Part shown: positions 1 to 10,100 of the stretch, in pieces | Layout of the letters: each line of letters begins with the position of its first letter | Numbering within the stretch: the first letter of the stretch is position 1 | Source of the DNA: Verrucomicrobiales bacterium | GTDB taxonomy: Bacteria > Verrucomicrobiota > Verrucomicrobiia > Limisphaerales > UBA11358 | DNA: 64,000 nt | Direction of reading: 5' to 3' | NCBI GenBank assembly: GCA_028712475.1 | Contig: JAQTQB010000009.1 | Coordinates: 1-64,000, forward strand | Made by a program: the position numbers and the translations under genes | Notes under the pieces: generated by a model | Told to the model about the DNA's origin: nothing | What the model saw: only the letters and a program-made list of their open reading frames with translations | Databases searched by the model: none

Positions 1-102
1 CCCCGCCACCAACCCAGAACCGCCTCGCCAACCCAAGCCGCCGGACACAAATCTTCGCCGCTCGAGGAGTATCTTCCATCCGCAAACACTGGAATTTGAA
101 AA

Positions 103-492
103 CTACGCTTTAATCAGCGTCTCCTTAGCTCGGCAGATTTCATAAAACCCATTTTCATACTTTGTAAGTTCCGGGAAATAATCGCTGTATTCTTTTAGCG
201 AATTGGAAAATTCTTCTTTGCTGATTTCTGTTGTATCAAGACCGTTTGTTGTAGCCCATCCGATTATAAAACGATCAATTTGTGTATAAATGTCATCTGC
301 AATTGCTCCGAGAAGAACAATGCCGCCCTGATATTTTGAAAGATCAACTTTCGATGCTCGAAGTAACATGAGTCCGCCCATTTCAGCAGACAAAGCGATG
401 TCTTTTGCAATGTTTGTTCCTGTTAATTTTCCCAGAAACTCACCAGCAGCTTTATTTATGATGGCGTAATTTTTTTGTATTGAAGCAAGCAT
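103..492 (-). CDS. hypothetical protein, 129 aa
   Basis: I do not recognise this protein. It has no signal peptide or clear membrane helix. The middle holds a moderately hydrophobic segment (GGIVLLGAIADDIY) and the C-terminal half is acidic with aromatic residues. The gene looks clearly A/T-richer than pyrH nearby, which suggests recent acquisition together with the adjacent PIN toxin cassette. The ATG start at 492 has only a weak ribosome binding site. It lies just outside the left direct repeat that bounds the toxin-antitoxin pair. Confidence that it is expressed is moderate. Confidence 0.55.
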   Translation of the reverse strand: MLASIQKNYAIINKAAGEFLGKLTGTNIAKDIALSAEMGGLMLLRASKVDLSKYQGGIVLLGAIADDIYTQIDRFIIGWATTNGLDTTEISKEEFSNSLKEYSDYFPELTKYENGFYEICRAKETLIKA

Positions 493-532
493 GGCTGAAA
501 CGCTAGATGCTCACTTTCAATTTGTCGAGACG

Positions 533-559
533 CTTTGATTTGACGATTCGGTGCGCGGC
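533..559 (+). repeat. direct repeat, left copy, bounding the PIN/AbrB cassette
   Basis: A 27-base sequence containing TTTGATTTGACGATTCGG recurs at 1222-1248 with one mismatch. The two copies bracket the toxin-antitoxin pair at 563-1179. The right copy carries the likely -35 element of pyrH, so this left copy looks like a duplication of the pyrH upstream flank made when the cassette entered. Confidence 0.8.
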
Positions 560-562
560 GAT

Positions 563-955
563 TTACGGCGTGACCAGCCGCACTGATGGGAAAAAAGTGC
601 GGACGCGGCGCGGGTCGCGGGTGAGCAGCGGCAGATGTGCGACGTAAGCGTGCGCGCCGATGAAAAAGTCCGGCAAGGGTCGCGCTTTCCGACCGCCTGC
701 GCGCCGGTATTTTTCAAATGCCTTGCCCGCTTGAAACGCCGCGTTCAACGGCAACGGCAGACAGGTGAAGACCGACAGCCGGTGCTCAAGTTCCTTTTGT
801 GTGTCGAATTTTACAGAGAGTTCCGCGAAGATGATGGCGTCGTAACAAACTGCTCCTTGATTGGCCCACCGTTCAATTTGTCCACTTGACCATTCAAACC
901 AACCCGGGTCTTTCGTGAGAATGTCCGCGATAACACTGGTGTCCACCAGAATCAT
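563..955 (-). CDS. PIN-domain ribonuclease toxin, VapC type
   Basis: This is a PIN-domain endoribonuclease, the toxin of a type II toxin-antitoxin pair. VapC proteins usually cleave tRNA or rRNA when the antitoxin is lost. The start at 955 gives MILVDTSVIADIL, with the first metal-binding Asp in VDTSV. The conserved Glu lies in IIFAELSV and the C-terminal acidic residue in PLPDFFIGAHA, followed by LLTRDPRR. Length is about 130 aa, normal for the family. The ATG overlaps the stop codon of the upstream antitoxin gene (ATGA, 952-955), which implies translational coupling. An alternative start at 982 would add nine residues inside the antitoxin gene and is less likely. Confidence 0.88.
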   Translation of the reverse strand: MILVDTSVIADILTKDPGWFEWSSGQIERWANQGAVCYDAIIFAELSVKFDTQKELEHRLSVFTCLPLPLNAAFQAGKAFEKYRRAGGRKARPLPDFFIGAHAYVAHLPLLTRDPRRVRTFFPSVRLVTP

Positions 956-1179
956 GCCGTTCCTCGCGTCAAGCGCAGCCATTCATCAGTGTGGCCTTTG
1001 ATTTTTCCGCCGCGCAGCAATGTCGCAAGAACCCGGCTGCCGCGCGTGAGTTTTGCGGCTTTGACCACGAGCACACCGTCCGGTTGATCCACAAATTCAA
1101 TTTCACGGTGCGGCAGCAGCCCGTGCCGTTTGCGTAACTTCGGCGGAATTGTGACTTGACCTTTATCGGTGACTTTCAT
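952..1179 (-). CDS. AbrB/MazE-type antitoxin
   Basis: This small protein (75 aa) begins MKVTDKGQVTIPPKLRKRHG, the hallmark of the SpoVT/AbrB swapped-hairpin DNA-binding fold found in VapB and MazE antitoxins. The C-terminal tail should wrap the PIN toxin encoded immediately downstream. I chose the start at 1179 because the AbrB fold begins there; a longer frame to 1281 would run through the likely pyrH promoter. Such antitoxins usually repress their own promoter, which here would lie in the 107-base gap shared with the divergent pyrH gene. Confidence 0.88.
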   Translation of the reverse strand: MKVTDKGQVTIPPKLRKRHGLLPHREIEFVDQPDGVLVVKAAKLTRGSRVLATLLRGGKIKGHTDEWLRLTRGTA

Positions 1180-1221
1180 GTGGCAAAATTTACGCTTCGT
1201 TTCAGCAAACTGCAAGCGCGT

Positions 1222-2009
<788 letters not shown>

Positions 2010-2039
2010 ATTATCCTTAAAAAGGGGCGAATTTTCCTT

Positions 2040-2681
2040 ATGAAGTTCGCTTCGCGTCAGGACGCCGGACGACGGCTTGGTCAATTGCTGCGGAAACGCG
2101 GCGTTTCTGCTGAAATTGTCCTGGGTTTGCCGCGCGGCGGGGTTGTGGTTGCGGCGGAAGTTGCGCGGGAATTGGAATTGCCGCTCGACGTTTTGGTCGT
2201 CCGGAAGATTGGACACCCATTCCATCGCGAATTTGCCGTGGGCGCGCTGGCCGAACCGGATGTCTTGATTCTCGACGAACTACCTTTGTCAGGAATTCCC
2301 GTGGCGCGTTCTCAATTGGACAAAGTGATTGGGGAAGAAACTGCGCGTCTTCGCGAATACCGTTCGCGGTTTCGTCATTTTGCTGCGCCATCGCTGAAGA
2401 GCAAAACGGTGCTGCTGGTGGATGATGGTCTGGCGACAGGTGCGACAGCCGAGGCCGCCGTGCTTTCCGCCAGACAGCAAAATGCGCGGCGCATCATCGT
2501 TGCCGCGCCGGTCGCCTCAACGAGCGCGTTTGAAAAATTGGAACGTGCGGCGGATGATGTCGTGGCGCTGGTGGTGGATCCCTATTTTGCGGCGGTGGGC
2601 CAATATTATGAAAATTTTGCCCAGACAACCGATGACGAGGTGGTCGCGCTGTTAAGCCATGTTGCGCCGCGGAGTGAATGA
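2040..2681 (+). CDS. phosphoribosyltransferase family protein
   Basis: A stand-alone type I phosphoribosyltransferase fold of 213 aa. The PRPP-binding loop is TVLLVDDGLATGATAEAAV around residues 123-141. An early LGLPRGGVVVAAEVA and VVRKIGHPFHREFAVGA are typical of the predicted phosphoribosyltransferases sometimes fused to dienelactone-hydrolase-like domains. The natural substrate is not known. The gene has a good Shine-Dalgarno (AAGGGG) in the 30-base gap after pyrH, so the two probably form an operon together with mutM. Confidence 0.88.
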   Translation: MKFASRQDAGRRLGQLLRKRGVSAEIVLGLPRGGVVVAAEVARELELPLDVLVVRKIGHPFHREFAVGALAEPDVLILDELPLSGIPVARSQLDKVIGEETARLREYRSRFRHFAAPSLKSKTVLLVDDGLATGATAEAAVLSARQQNARRIIVAAPVASTSAFEKLERAADDVVALVVDPYFAAVGQYYENFAQTTDDEVVALLSHVAPRSE

Positions 2682-2708
2682 ACGCGCCAGTTTTTCCCGA
2701 AATCAATC

Positions 2709-3557
2709 ATGCCCGAATTGCCTGAAGTTGAAATCCTCGCCCGCCATCTACAGCCGCTGCTGTGCGGCAAAACCATTCGCGGCGTGGATGTGCGCCGGGC
2801 AAAAATTTTGAAGCCGACTCCGCTGCCGAAATTCAAAGACGCCTTGCTCGGCGCGAAATTCACCGGCCTGGCGCGTCGCGGAAAATATCTTCTGTTCGAG
2901 CTGCGCTCCAAAACTTCCGGCAAACCCGTGACGTTGCTCGGCCATCTGGGCATGACGGGGCGGATGTTTGTGGCGCAGAAAAATGAGCCGCTGCCAAAAC
3001 ACGCGGCGGTGGTTTTTGAACTGGGCCGGCAGAATTTTATTTACGAGGACACGCGGTATTTCGGGCGGATGACGCTGGATGTTTCGGTGGTGGCAAAACT
3101 GGGGCCGGAACCTTTGAGTGATGATTTTCAGCCGGCGACATTTGCCCAGGCGTTGAAGCGTTCGCGGCAGGCCATCAAAACTAAATTATTGGATCAATCG
3201 CTCGTGGCGGGCGTGGGAAACATTTACGCGAGCGAAGCGTTGTTCCGCGCCCGCATTTCACCCAGGCTGTCGGCAAACCGATTGACGTCCGCACAAATCA
3301 AAAAACTTTGGCGAGGGATCCGGGGAGTTCTCGCCGGGGCGATTGCCGGCGGCAGCACGGTGCCGTTGAATTTTACCGGCGGCAAATCGGACGGACTTTT
3401 TTATTTTGGCCGTGGGCCCGGCACGCCGGATTTTTATGAGGAACGGTTGCGTGTTTATGACCGTGCGGGAACGCCTTGTAATCGCTGCGGATTTCCAATC
3501 AAACGTATTGTCCAAGCAGCGCGGAGCACGTTTTATTGTCCGCACTGCCAGATTTGA
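2709..3557 (+). CDS. mutM: formamidopyrimidine-DNA glycosylase
   Basis: This base-excision repair enzyme removes 8-oxoguanine and formamidopyrimidines and nicks the abasic site. The mature N-terminus PELPEVE supplies the catalytic Pro and Glu; the conserved Lys is in LARRGKYLLFEL near residue 58. The helix-two-turn-helix is around SLVAGVGNIYASEALFRA. The C-terminal zinc finger is complete, with CNRCG and CPHCQ pairs within the last 30 residues. Length 282 aa is typical. It ends 57 bases before tRNA-Asn. Confidence 0.97.
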   Translation: MPELPEVEILARHLQPLLCGKTIRGVDVRRAKILKPTPLPKFKDALLGAKFTGLARRGKYLLFELRSKTSGKPVTLLGHLGMTGRMFVAQKNEPLPKHAAVVFELGRQNFIYEDTRYFGRMTLDVSVVAKLGPEPLSDDFQPATFAQALKRSRQAIKTKLLDQSLVAGVGNIYASEALFRARISPRLSANRLTSAQIKKLWRGIRGVLAGAIAGGSTVPLNFTGGKSDGLFYFGRGPGTPDFYEERLRVYDRAGTPCNRCGFPIKRIVQAARSTFYCPHCQI

Positions 3558-3614
3558 TGATGAATCGGTTTGACGAGTCGCGAAACGGTTTGTAGATTAC
3601 GCGTCCGTTTGCGT

Positions 3615-3689
3615 TCCAGAGTAGCTCAATGGTAGAGCACGCGACTGTTAATCGTGTGGTTGAAGGTTCGAGTCCTTCCTCTGGAGCCA
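3615..3689 (+). tRNA. tRNA-Asn (GTT)
   Basis: The cloverleaf folds by eye: acceptor arms 3615-3621 and 3679-3685 pair over seven bases, the anticodon stem 3640-3644 pairs with 3652-3656, and the loop carries GTT at 3647-3649. The T arm contains GGTTCGAGTCC and CCA is encoded at 3687-3689. A recombinase remnant lies directly downstream on the opposite strand. Confidence 0.96.
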
Positions 3690-3699
3690 ATTCGCTTCA

Positions 3700-4043
3700 A
3701 ATCCGAACTTATTTCCCCACTTTGAAAACCTGCTGGAAATAAGTCGCTTGCGAATAGTGAAATGTTAACCAAATACCATTTAGTTCGGATTTTCGTTTTA
3801 AACACGCCGTTTTCCTTGGCGGGTCGGGTCAGTTTCTGGGTCGAAGTGTTTAACAGAAACCTCACGGATAATGAGCTGAACCAGCTCTTTTTGATCCGCT
3901 TCTGGCAGGCTCTTCACGACACTGCCAAACTGCAACCGCGCATCAGCGATGATCTGCTTGTCGGCCACGACGCCTTCGCGGTAATTGATGTCCATCTGGA
4001 CCTTTGTCTTTTCCAGTTCCACCGCGAGTTTTTCTTCCGACAC
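3700..4043 (-). pseudogene. decayed serine-recombinase-like C-terminus
   Basis: Two overlapping frames together resemble the C-terminus of a large serine recombinase. The first (GTG at 4043) contains the coiled-coil-like KLAVELEKTKVQMDINYREG and then ELVQLIIREVSVKHFDPETD before a stop at 3798. The second frame continues after a shift near 3815 with GVFKTKIRTKWYLVNISLF. No catalytic N-terminal domain is present. The remnant abuts the 3' end of tRNA-Asn, a usual place for integrated elements, although serine recombinases do not normally target tRNA genes. The family call is from memory of such sequences and is moderately certain. Confidence 0.6.
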
Positions 4044-4616
4044 CCTTGATGCGGTTGATGTAAAGTTCGACGTCCTCCGTGATGGATGACATGGTCTGAA
4101 TGGTCATTTGTCGAACGGTCGCATTCTGGTTGGTAAGGCATCGGCATAGCGCTTCTTCTGCGGGTTTGCCGATGAAGTCGAGGCACCTAAACGCAGTGAA
4201 GGCTTGATCAGGATCGTCCAAAAGTTTTGACAATACTCCAATCGCTGGTGCGGCGTTGGTTCCCAGCACTTCAAATCCCGCGATTCCCAGTTGCTGAAAA
4301 TCTTCCGCTGAATGCCAGCGCAGGAATTCGAGCTTCAATTTTTCGCTCTGCCCGATGATCCACGTGCTGGCGGGGTCTGCCTTTGCCGCGACCAATTTTA
4401 ATAATATCGGCAAGGCTTTCGGGGCGCCAATCGCGCTAATGGCATTCTGCGCTTCCGTCAGTTTTTTGGATTGTCCAGCGGGATGCTGTAAGCCTGCTGT
4501 AACCAAAAAGTCAGCGGCCGGCCTTGATATTGAGGTTCGTCAAATATCAGCACCAGGCTGATTCCGATCAGGGCTAGGATCAGAATCGGGAGGAGGAATG
4601 CGCGCCATTTTTTCAT
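4044..4616 (-). pseudogene. broken HEAT-repeat protein with N-terminal anchor
   Basis: ATG at 4616 opens a frame MKKWRAFLLPILILALIGIS, a membrane anchor or signal segment, then DEPQYQGRPLTFWLQQAYSI. It stops just after the run of six A residues at about 4464-4469. One extra A would join it to the second frame, which carries KKLTEAQNAISAIGAPKALP and further HEAT-like helices (LGTNAAPAIGVLSKLLDDPD; CLTNQNATVRQ). The second frame then runs into the recombinase remnant near 4045-4085. The gene is thus frameshifted and 3'-truncated, or the A-run is a sequencing error in a gene that is truncated anyway. Confidence 0.65.
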
Positions 4617-4752
4617 CCATGCTTTTGTTACGAACGGTGTGCGCCTTCACTGATTTCTTTGCAAGCACAAATGGCAAGGCACACCGCGTAAATTTTGCGG
4701 GAAGAAAAACAAAAGAGGGAACGTGGTGATAAGGAAAAGGTGTAACCGATCA

Positions 4753-7134
4753 CTAATAGTGGTTGGTGGAGGTCGCGCCTAATCGCAAAATTGCCTGTCG
4801 AATGGCAGAGTCCCGGTTGGTTGCGGCCGTAAAGGGATTGAAGGGCGAAATGGATTTACTATTGGCCAACGCAATGGCAATCCAATCGCACCACCGAATC
4901 TCCGCTGTCGCACCATTGGCCGCCGTTGAATCCTCCGGCAGCGTGATGCCGAAACTTCCAGACTGATTTAAATCAACAACGTTGTATCGGACGTAACCGG
5001 GGCGCTCCAACGTGATCGTTCCGCAGAAATTGGTCCTTTCCAGCTCACGGCAGAGCAGCACCCGGTAGGCCGGCACACCGACGAGCTCGGATTCAATCGT
5101 GCCGCGTCCGAAGTTATTCTTCCATGGCAAACGGCCCCAGGCCGAGTTGGTCCGGCTGAAAAGCTTTTCCGCAGCGGCTTGAAGCATGGCATTCGTCGGG
5201 AATTTCCTTAACGGCTCAAGGCATTCCAAATGTGACTGCTCAAATTGTCCGGGCGTGGTGGTCAAAATCCATTCCGCATACTCGTCGAAGGCCGTCGGGT
5301 CTCCCGCGCGGGCGCGGGCCAGTGAAAGCTGGGTCACAAATTTCCCGAGCTGTTGGCCGGAGTATTTCATCACCGTGCTCGCTCGTTTGGACAAGGTCTT
5401 CGCGACCGGCAAGGCCGCCTGAATATCCCACCGGGCGAGGTATTCAGCCATTTGGCAGCACGAAGACAAGTCGTAGGCGCCGACATTGTTGGTCGGACTT
5501 TCCAGGGCGTGCCGGGTCAGCAGTTCCGTGACCGACGGATGAGTTTTCGCGCGCAGCGATTCACCGCGCAAAGTCACCGGTGTATTCGTGGGCACGGGTT
5601 TTTCCGAGCTGAAACCGCCCGGAAAACGCGTGATGTTGACCGGCTGAACGAGGTTCGCCGCCGCTTCCTGCCACCGGCTCCGCGCGTTGTCGTCATTGAG
5701 GATGGCATACCAGCGATCTTCCAATTTCAGGTTCTTGTATTTGCTCCAGTAGGCGCGCATTTCCGATGCGTTGGCGAATCCGGCTTGCAGGATGGATTTC
5801 AACGCAACGTCGGCCGCACTGCTGACGGGGATCACGGTGCGACCACGGTGAAAATCCCGGCCGAAGCCAACCGAGCGCGTCAGCCGTTTGTCCTGTTCCA
5901 GGCACTCCAACAACGGATCAGCGGCCGCGTCGCCTTCCGCGATCAAGGCGGATACGACGGGATCTTCTGGTAGATTGACCCATCCCGGCTGGCCCCATTG
6001 ATGCGCCTGAACCAGATCCAAATCGCGCACCAGTGCCGCGACCCGCTTAGTCTGGTCGGTGATGTTGGTCACGCCCGTGGTGATAACGGAAACGCGGACA
6101 CCATCCTTCTCCCGTCGTTCTAGGTCGGCCAGCAGCGCCGGCAACTGTTCCAGGAAATTCAGATACGGTTGCAGCTCTTTCTGCCGGCGCGAATCCCAAT
6201 ACGGCTGTCGCTTAAATCCCCGTTTGGCGCATTCCGTCTCAATCTGCGGTTGTGCGGCGGAGAGCAAGCGTGCATCCGCAAGCGCAAGTTTCTCATCGCC
6301 CCGCATGTGGGCGCAGATCATCCGGTCGAACAACGACCAAGCCCAGTCGCTGGCCCATGTGAGATACGGATCGGCATTCGACAGCTTGAGCTCATTGGTG
6401 GAGGCCAGTTCGCTGGTCGCCGAGAATCGGCGCGCCAAATCGTTCCTGAAATCAATGCCACGATGCTCCAGCGCCAGCCAATAGGCGGTTGCCAAATCCA
6501 CTTTCCCCAAACGCAACAGCAGACACCCTTTGACGCCTTGCAGTGCGTTTTGGAAAACGTTGGCTCCTTCGGGTAGCGCGGATTGCCAAGAGGTGAATCC
6601 ATTGGTTGCCAGCGCCATCACGTCGGCATCCAGGTCGGCATTCGTGCCGACGCTGACTGCGGGATAAACGAGGCCGTTCCAGCCGATGGCAAAGCGCTGT
6701 TCTCCACGGCCCGGTAAAACCCAGCCGTGAGTTTTGACGACGCCGCCATCCCCGCTCCAGACATTGCCGGTTCCGATCTCAATTTCGCGGTAATCACAGC
6801 TGCGTGGATCCGCCAGGCCTTGCTCGAACAGCAATTCGGTGGCCGTGACGTAATTGGTCGGCAGGCTTGTGACCGGCGGTGACCATGACGTTTTTTGCTT
6901 CGGCGGACGGGGCAATTCCTTGCCGGTGAACAAGGGCGAGGCTTTGCGTTCAGGCGCGGTGACGATGCCGCCCATGGTGAGCATGGATCGCGCGGGAAGA
7001 ACCTTCGTCGGCGTGGAATTGGTTTCAGCCGTCCACGCGCACATCGCGGCCCCGACACAAATCATGCCGGCGGCAAGCGTGAGAGCGGCGGGTTTCACTT
7101 GCCAACTTCTAATGCTGCGGCGCTTATCTGGCAA
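4753..7134 (-). CDS. large secreted protein of unknown function, 793 aa
   Basis: I do not recognise a family with certainty. The N-terminus has a basic stretch followed by AALTLAAGMICVGAAMCAWTAE, which looks like a cleavable signal peptide, so the protein is probably exported. The body has many Trp, Tyr and Leu-Ala-rich helices, with no obvious catalytic motif. Segments such as DPYLTWASDWAWSLFDRMICA and ADPLLECLEQDKRLTRSVGF suggest alpha-helical repeats (TPR- or HEAT-like). The frame opens at TTG 7134; GTG at 7098 is equally possible and would place the signal peptide closer to the start. It is divergently transcribed from the ankyrin gene with a 46-base gap, so the promoters must overlap. 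Confidence 0.8.
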   Translation of the reverse strand: MPDKRRSIRSWQVKPAALTLAAGMICVGAAMCAWTAETNSTPTKVLPARSMLTMGGIVTAPERKASPLFTGKELPRPPKQKTSWSPPVTSLPTNYVTATELLFEQGLADPRSCDYREIEIGTGNVWSGDGGVVKTHGWVLPGRGEQRFAIGWNGLVYPAVSVGTNADLDADVMALATNGFTSWQSALPEGANVFQNALQGVKGCLLLRLGKVDLATAYWLALEHRGIDFRNDLARRFSATSELASTNELKLSNADPYLTWASDWAWSLFDRMICAHMRGDEKLALADARLLSAAQPQIETECAKRGFKRQPYWDSRRQKELQPYLNFLEQLPALLADLERREKDGVRVSVITTGVTNITDQTKRVAALVRDLDLVQAHQWGQPGWVNLPEDPVVSALIAEGDAAADPLLECLEQDKRLTRSVGFGRDFHRGRTVIPVSSAADVALKSILQAGFANASEMRAYWSKYKNLKLEDRWYAILNDDNARSRWQEAAANLVQPVNITRFPGGFSSEKPVPTNTPVTLRGESLRAKTHPSVTELLTRHALESPTNNVGAYDLSSCCQMAEYLARWDIQAALPVAKTLSKRASTVMKYSGQQLGKFVTQLSLARARAGDPTAFDEYAEWILTTTPGQFEQSHLECLEPLRKFPTNAMLQAAAEKLFSRTNSAWGRLPWKNNFGRGTIESELVGVPAYRVLLCRELERTNFCGTITLERPGYVRYNVVDLNQSGSFGITLPEDSTAANGATAEIRWCDWIAIALANSKSISPFNPFTAATNRDSAIRQAILRLGATSTNHY

Positions 7135-7180
7135 CGAAAATAATGCTGGTGTGGAAGGCCTGTGAATTTATGATGCCGGC

Positions 7181-10100
7181 ATGAACTCACCCGGTGGTTG
7201 CACCAGTTTGTGTTTCTGGTTCAGGATTCTTGGAATATTTATTTTCATCCACTCGACGTATTGCGCCGATGCTCAAACCCGCCCGCGTGGCGCGGACGTT
7301 GAAGCGTTTTTCACCGCCATCCAAATGGGCGACACCAACGCCGCCGCCGCACTGCTGGAAAGCAACACGAACCTTGCGTATGCGGGCGAGAATTTCAGCA
7401 AATTACCGTTGCTGGAGGCCGCCGCGGCGGGAAATGTTCCGCTGGTCAAGCGGCTGATCCAGTTGGGCGCTGACATCAACGCCACCGGCGACACCCGCAT
7501 GAGCGGCGGCAGCCAGATGACCGCCTTGCACGAAGCAATCAAATACAATCGCCCCCAAGTGTGTCAGGTGTTGCTCGAGTCCGGAGCCAATCCCAATGTC
7601 ATGGCCTTTGGCTTCACCACGCCGCTGCATCTCGCTTTTTCTGAGAACCGTGAGGAAATGGCCAACTTGCTTCTGGATTACGGCGCTGAACCGTTTCAAG
7701 GGAAGTTATTTTCAAACGACGAAACGACACCATTTGAATTGGCGATCACTCGCAGCAACGGCCGGCTGACCGCCCGGATGTTGGGACAGGACTCAAAGCA
7801 TCCGTTGGGAAAAAAGTCACTGCAAAAACCCAGAACATCGAAGCGGCCGCAACGAGGCATGAAGACCAGTGCCGAAGTGTTATCGCAACACGGCAATGAA
7901 TTGTTGACCGCCGCCGCCCAGCGCGGCGAGTTGGAGGCTGTTCAGGCTTTGCTGACTGCGGGCGTCTCCGCAAAAAATGCCAACACCAATTGTCCGACAT
8001 TGCTCCAATCGTTTTCGCTGGCGGCGAATGAAAACGCCAGAAATCTTCCCTCGGCCACCGATCAGTGGCATCGGCTCCAGGACCAGTTAAAAGCCGATTA
8101 CATTTCGAAAGCCGATGCAAATTATGTCGCCTCGCTGCGCTCCCAGGAAGCCAGCCAAGCTGACAGGGTGGCGATGATGGCCGCCGACCGCTGGCAGAAG
8201 ATTCTTGAGATCTTGATCAAGAACGGAGCGGATTATGATGCCTTTGCCGCAACGGCCTTGGGCGATGCGAATCAAGCCAGCCGTCTGCTATCGGCCGACA
8301 AAGGCGTGGCGCAAGCGCGGGACTGCAACGGCCAAACGCCATTGCATTGGGCACTCCAAGCGGACCAACCACAGATGGTGACATTTTGGATCAACGCGGG
8401 AACGCCTCTGGCCGCAACGAACGCTGCGGGACAAACCGCCCTGCACCTGGCCGCCGCAAACGGAAAGACAGAATTTGTAAAAGCCCTGTTATCCGCCCAC
8501 GCGCCGACCGGCATCCATGATACCAACGGCTGGACGCCTTTGGATGCCGCCATTCAGTCCAAGCAAACCGACAGCATCCACTTGCTCCTCGGGGACAGGT
8601 CCGCGCCGGTGCATCCTGAGCGCGGCATTGCCGGTAGCCTGCACGAGGCGGCTGCCACCGGAAACATCGCCGCGCTTGCGTCCTTGTTGGAAACGGAAAC
8701 CAATCTCGAAGCCCGCAATGAACTTGGTTTCACACCGCTGCATGTGGCAGGCCAAGCCGGGCAGCTTGGCGCGGCAGCGTTTCTGATTGACCGAGGCACC
8801 GACGTGAACGCACGTGATCCCGACGGGAACACCGTCTTGCACCAGATTTTGCTCAGCCGCACGCATTGGGTCAAAGGCCGTCCGTCCGACGCCTGGGTGG
8901 AACGCAGGAAAAAGAATCCCAGCCAGGAGAAATTCTGGCGGGTCTATAACACGCCGAGTGGTTACACATCACCGAGGGAGCTGGCTGCGTCCGTGGCGTT
9001 CTTTCTGGCCTGCGGCGCCGACACGGCTGCCACCAACCACGCCGGACAAACCATTTTGCAACTGGTGACGACGGATTCGACCATGCTGTGGGATTACGAC
9101 CGCGACGCAATTCTACCCCTCTTGCAACAAAGCGGCAATGGCCTCAATGAGCGCGATGCCGATGGCAACACAGCGTTGCATCGGTTGTGCACCGGTCTTT
9201 ACGACGTCAACAAAGTTGAGAGCATGGCCAGCCTGATTGCCAGCGGTGCGAATATAAATGCCACCAACAATTTGGGGCAAACGCCCCTGCATCTGGCGGC
9301 TCAAAAAATCAATGGCTGGGATAACAATGATCCGCCGGTCAACGAACCGTTTCAATTGCTGGTTTACAAGAAGGCTGATGTCAATGCCAGGGATAATGAA
9401 GGGCGGACACCGCTGGATGTTGTCGTTGCCTCCGACTCCTCGTTCAAAAGTGAAGCCACGGCATTGCTCATCAAGGCCGGGGCCAAGTCCAATGAAACGG
9501 ACAAGAAAGGCCTGACCTCGGTGCATCAAGCTTTGACTGGTAAATGGCCGTGGGAATCGGCGGGCGAGAATCTCCAACAACTGGCCCGGGCGGGTGCCGA
9601 CTTTTCAACCAAAGACAAAGATGGGAAAACTCCGCTGCATTATCTGGCGGCGCTAGGTGACCAAAACCCGATGTTCTTCATCCGCGGCGTTGATCAGATA
9701 TTTATCAACGCCAAAGTGGATTTCAACGCACGGGACAACGATGGCAACACTCCGTTGCACATCGCCGCCAAAGCCGGAACGCGGGACGTTTTTGATTGGT
9801 TGGTAAAGCAAGGGGCCGGGCTGGATGAAACCAACAACGCTGGGGAGACGCCACGCCTGCTGTCAGCACGCGCTTCAAATGGGTTTTCACGATCCGGTCC
9901 GCCGAATGCCGATACCGACATTTTTGCCGCCGCGCGCGAGGGTAAACTCGATTCCCTGTCCGCCTTGGTCAAAGCCGACCCCGCGCTCGTGAACGCGACC
10001 AATCAGTTTAATCAGACCCCGTTGAGGGTGGCCGTCATGGCCCGCCGCACCAATGTCGTGGAATTCTTGGAACAGCATGACGCCCAGTGGGACATTGTCT

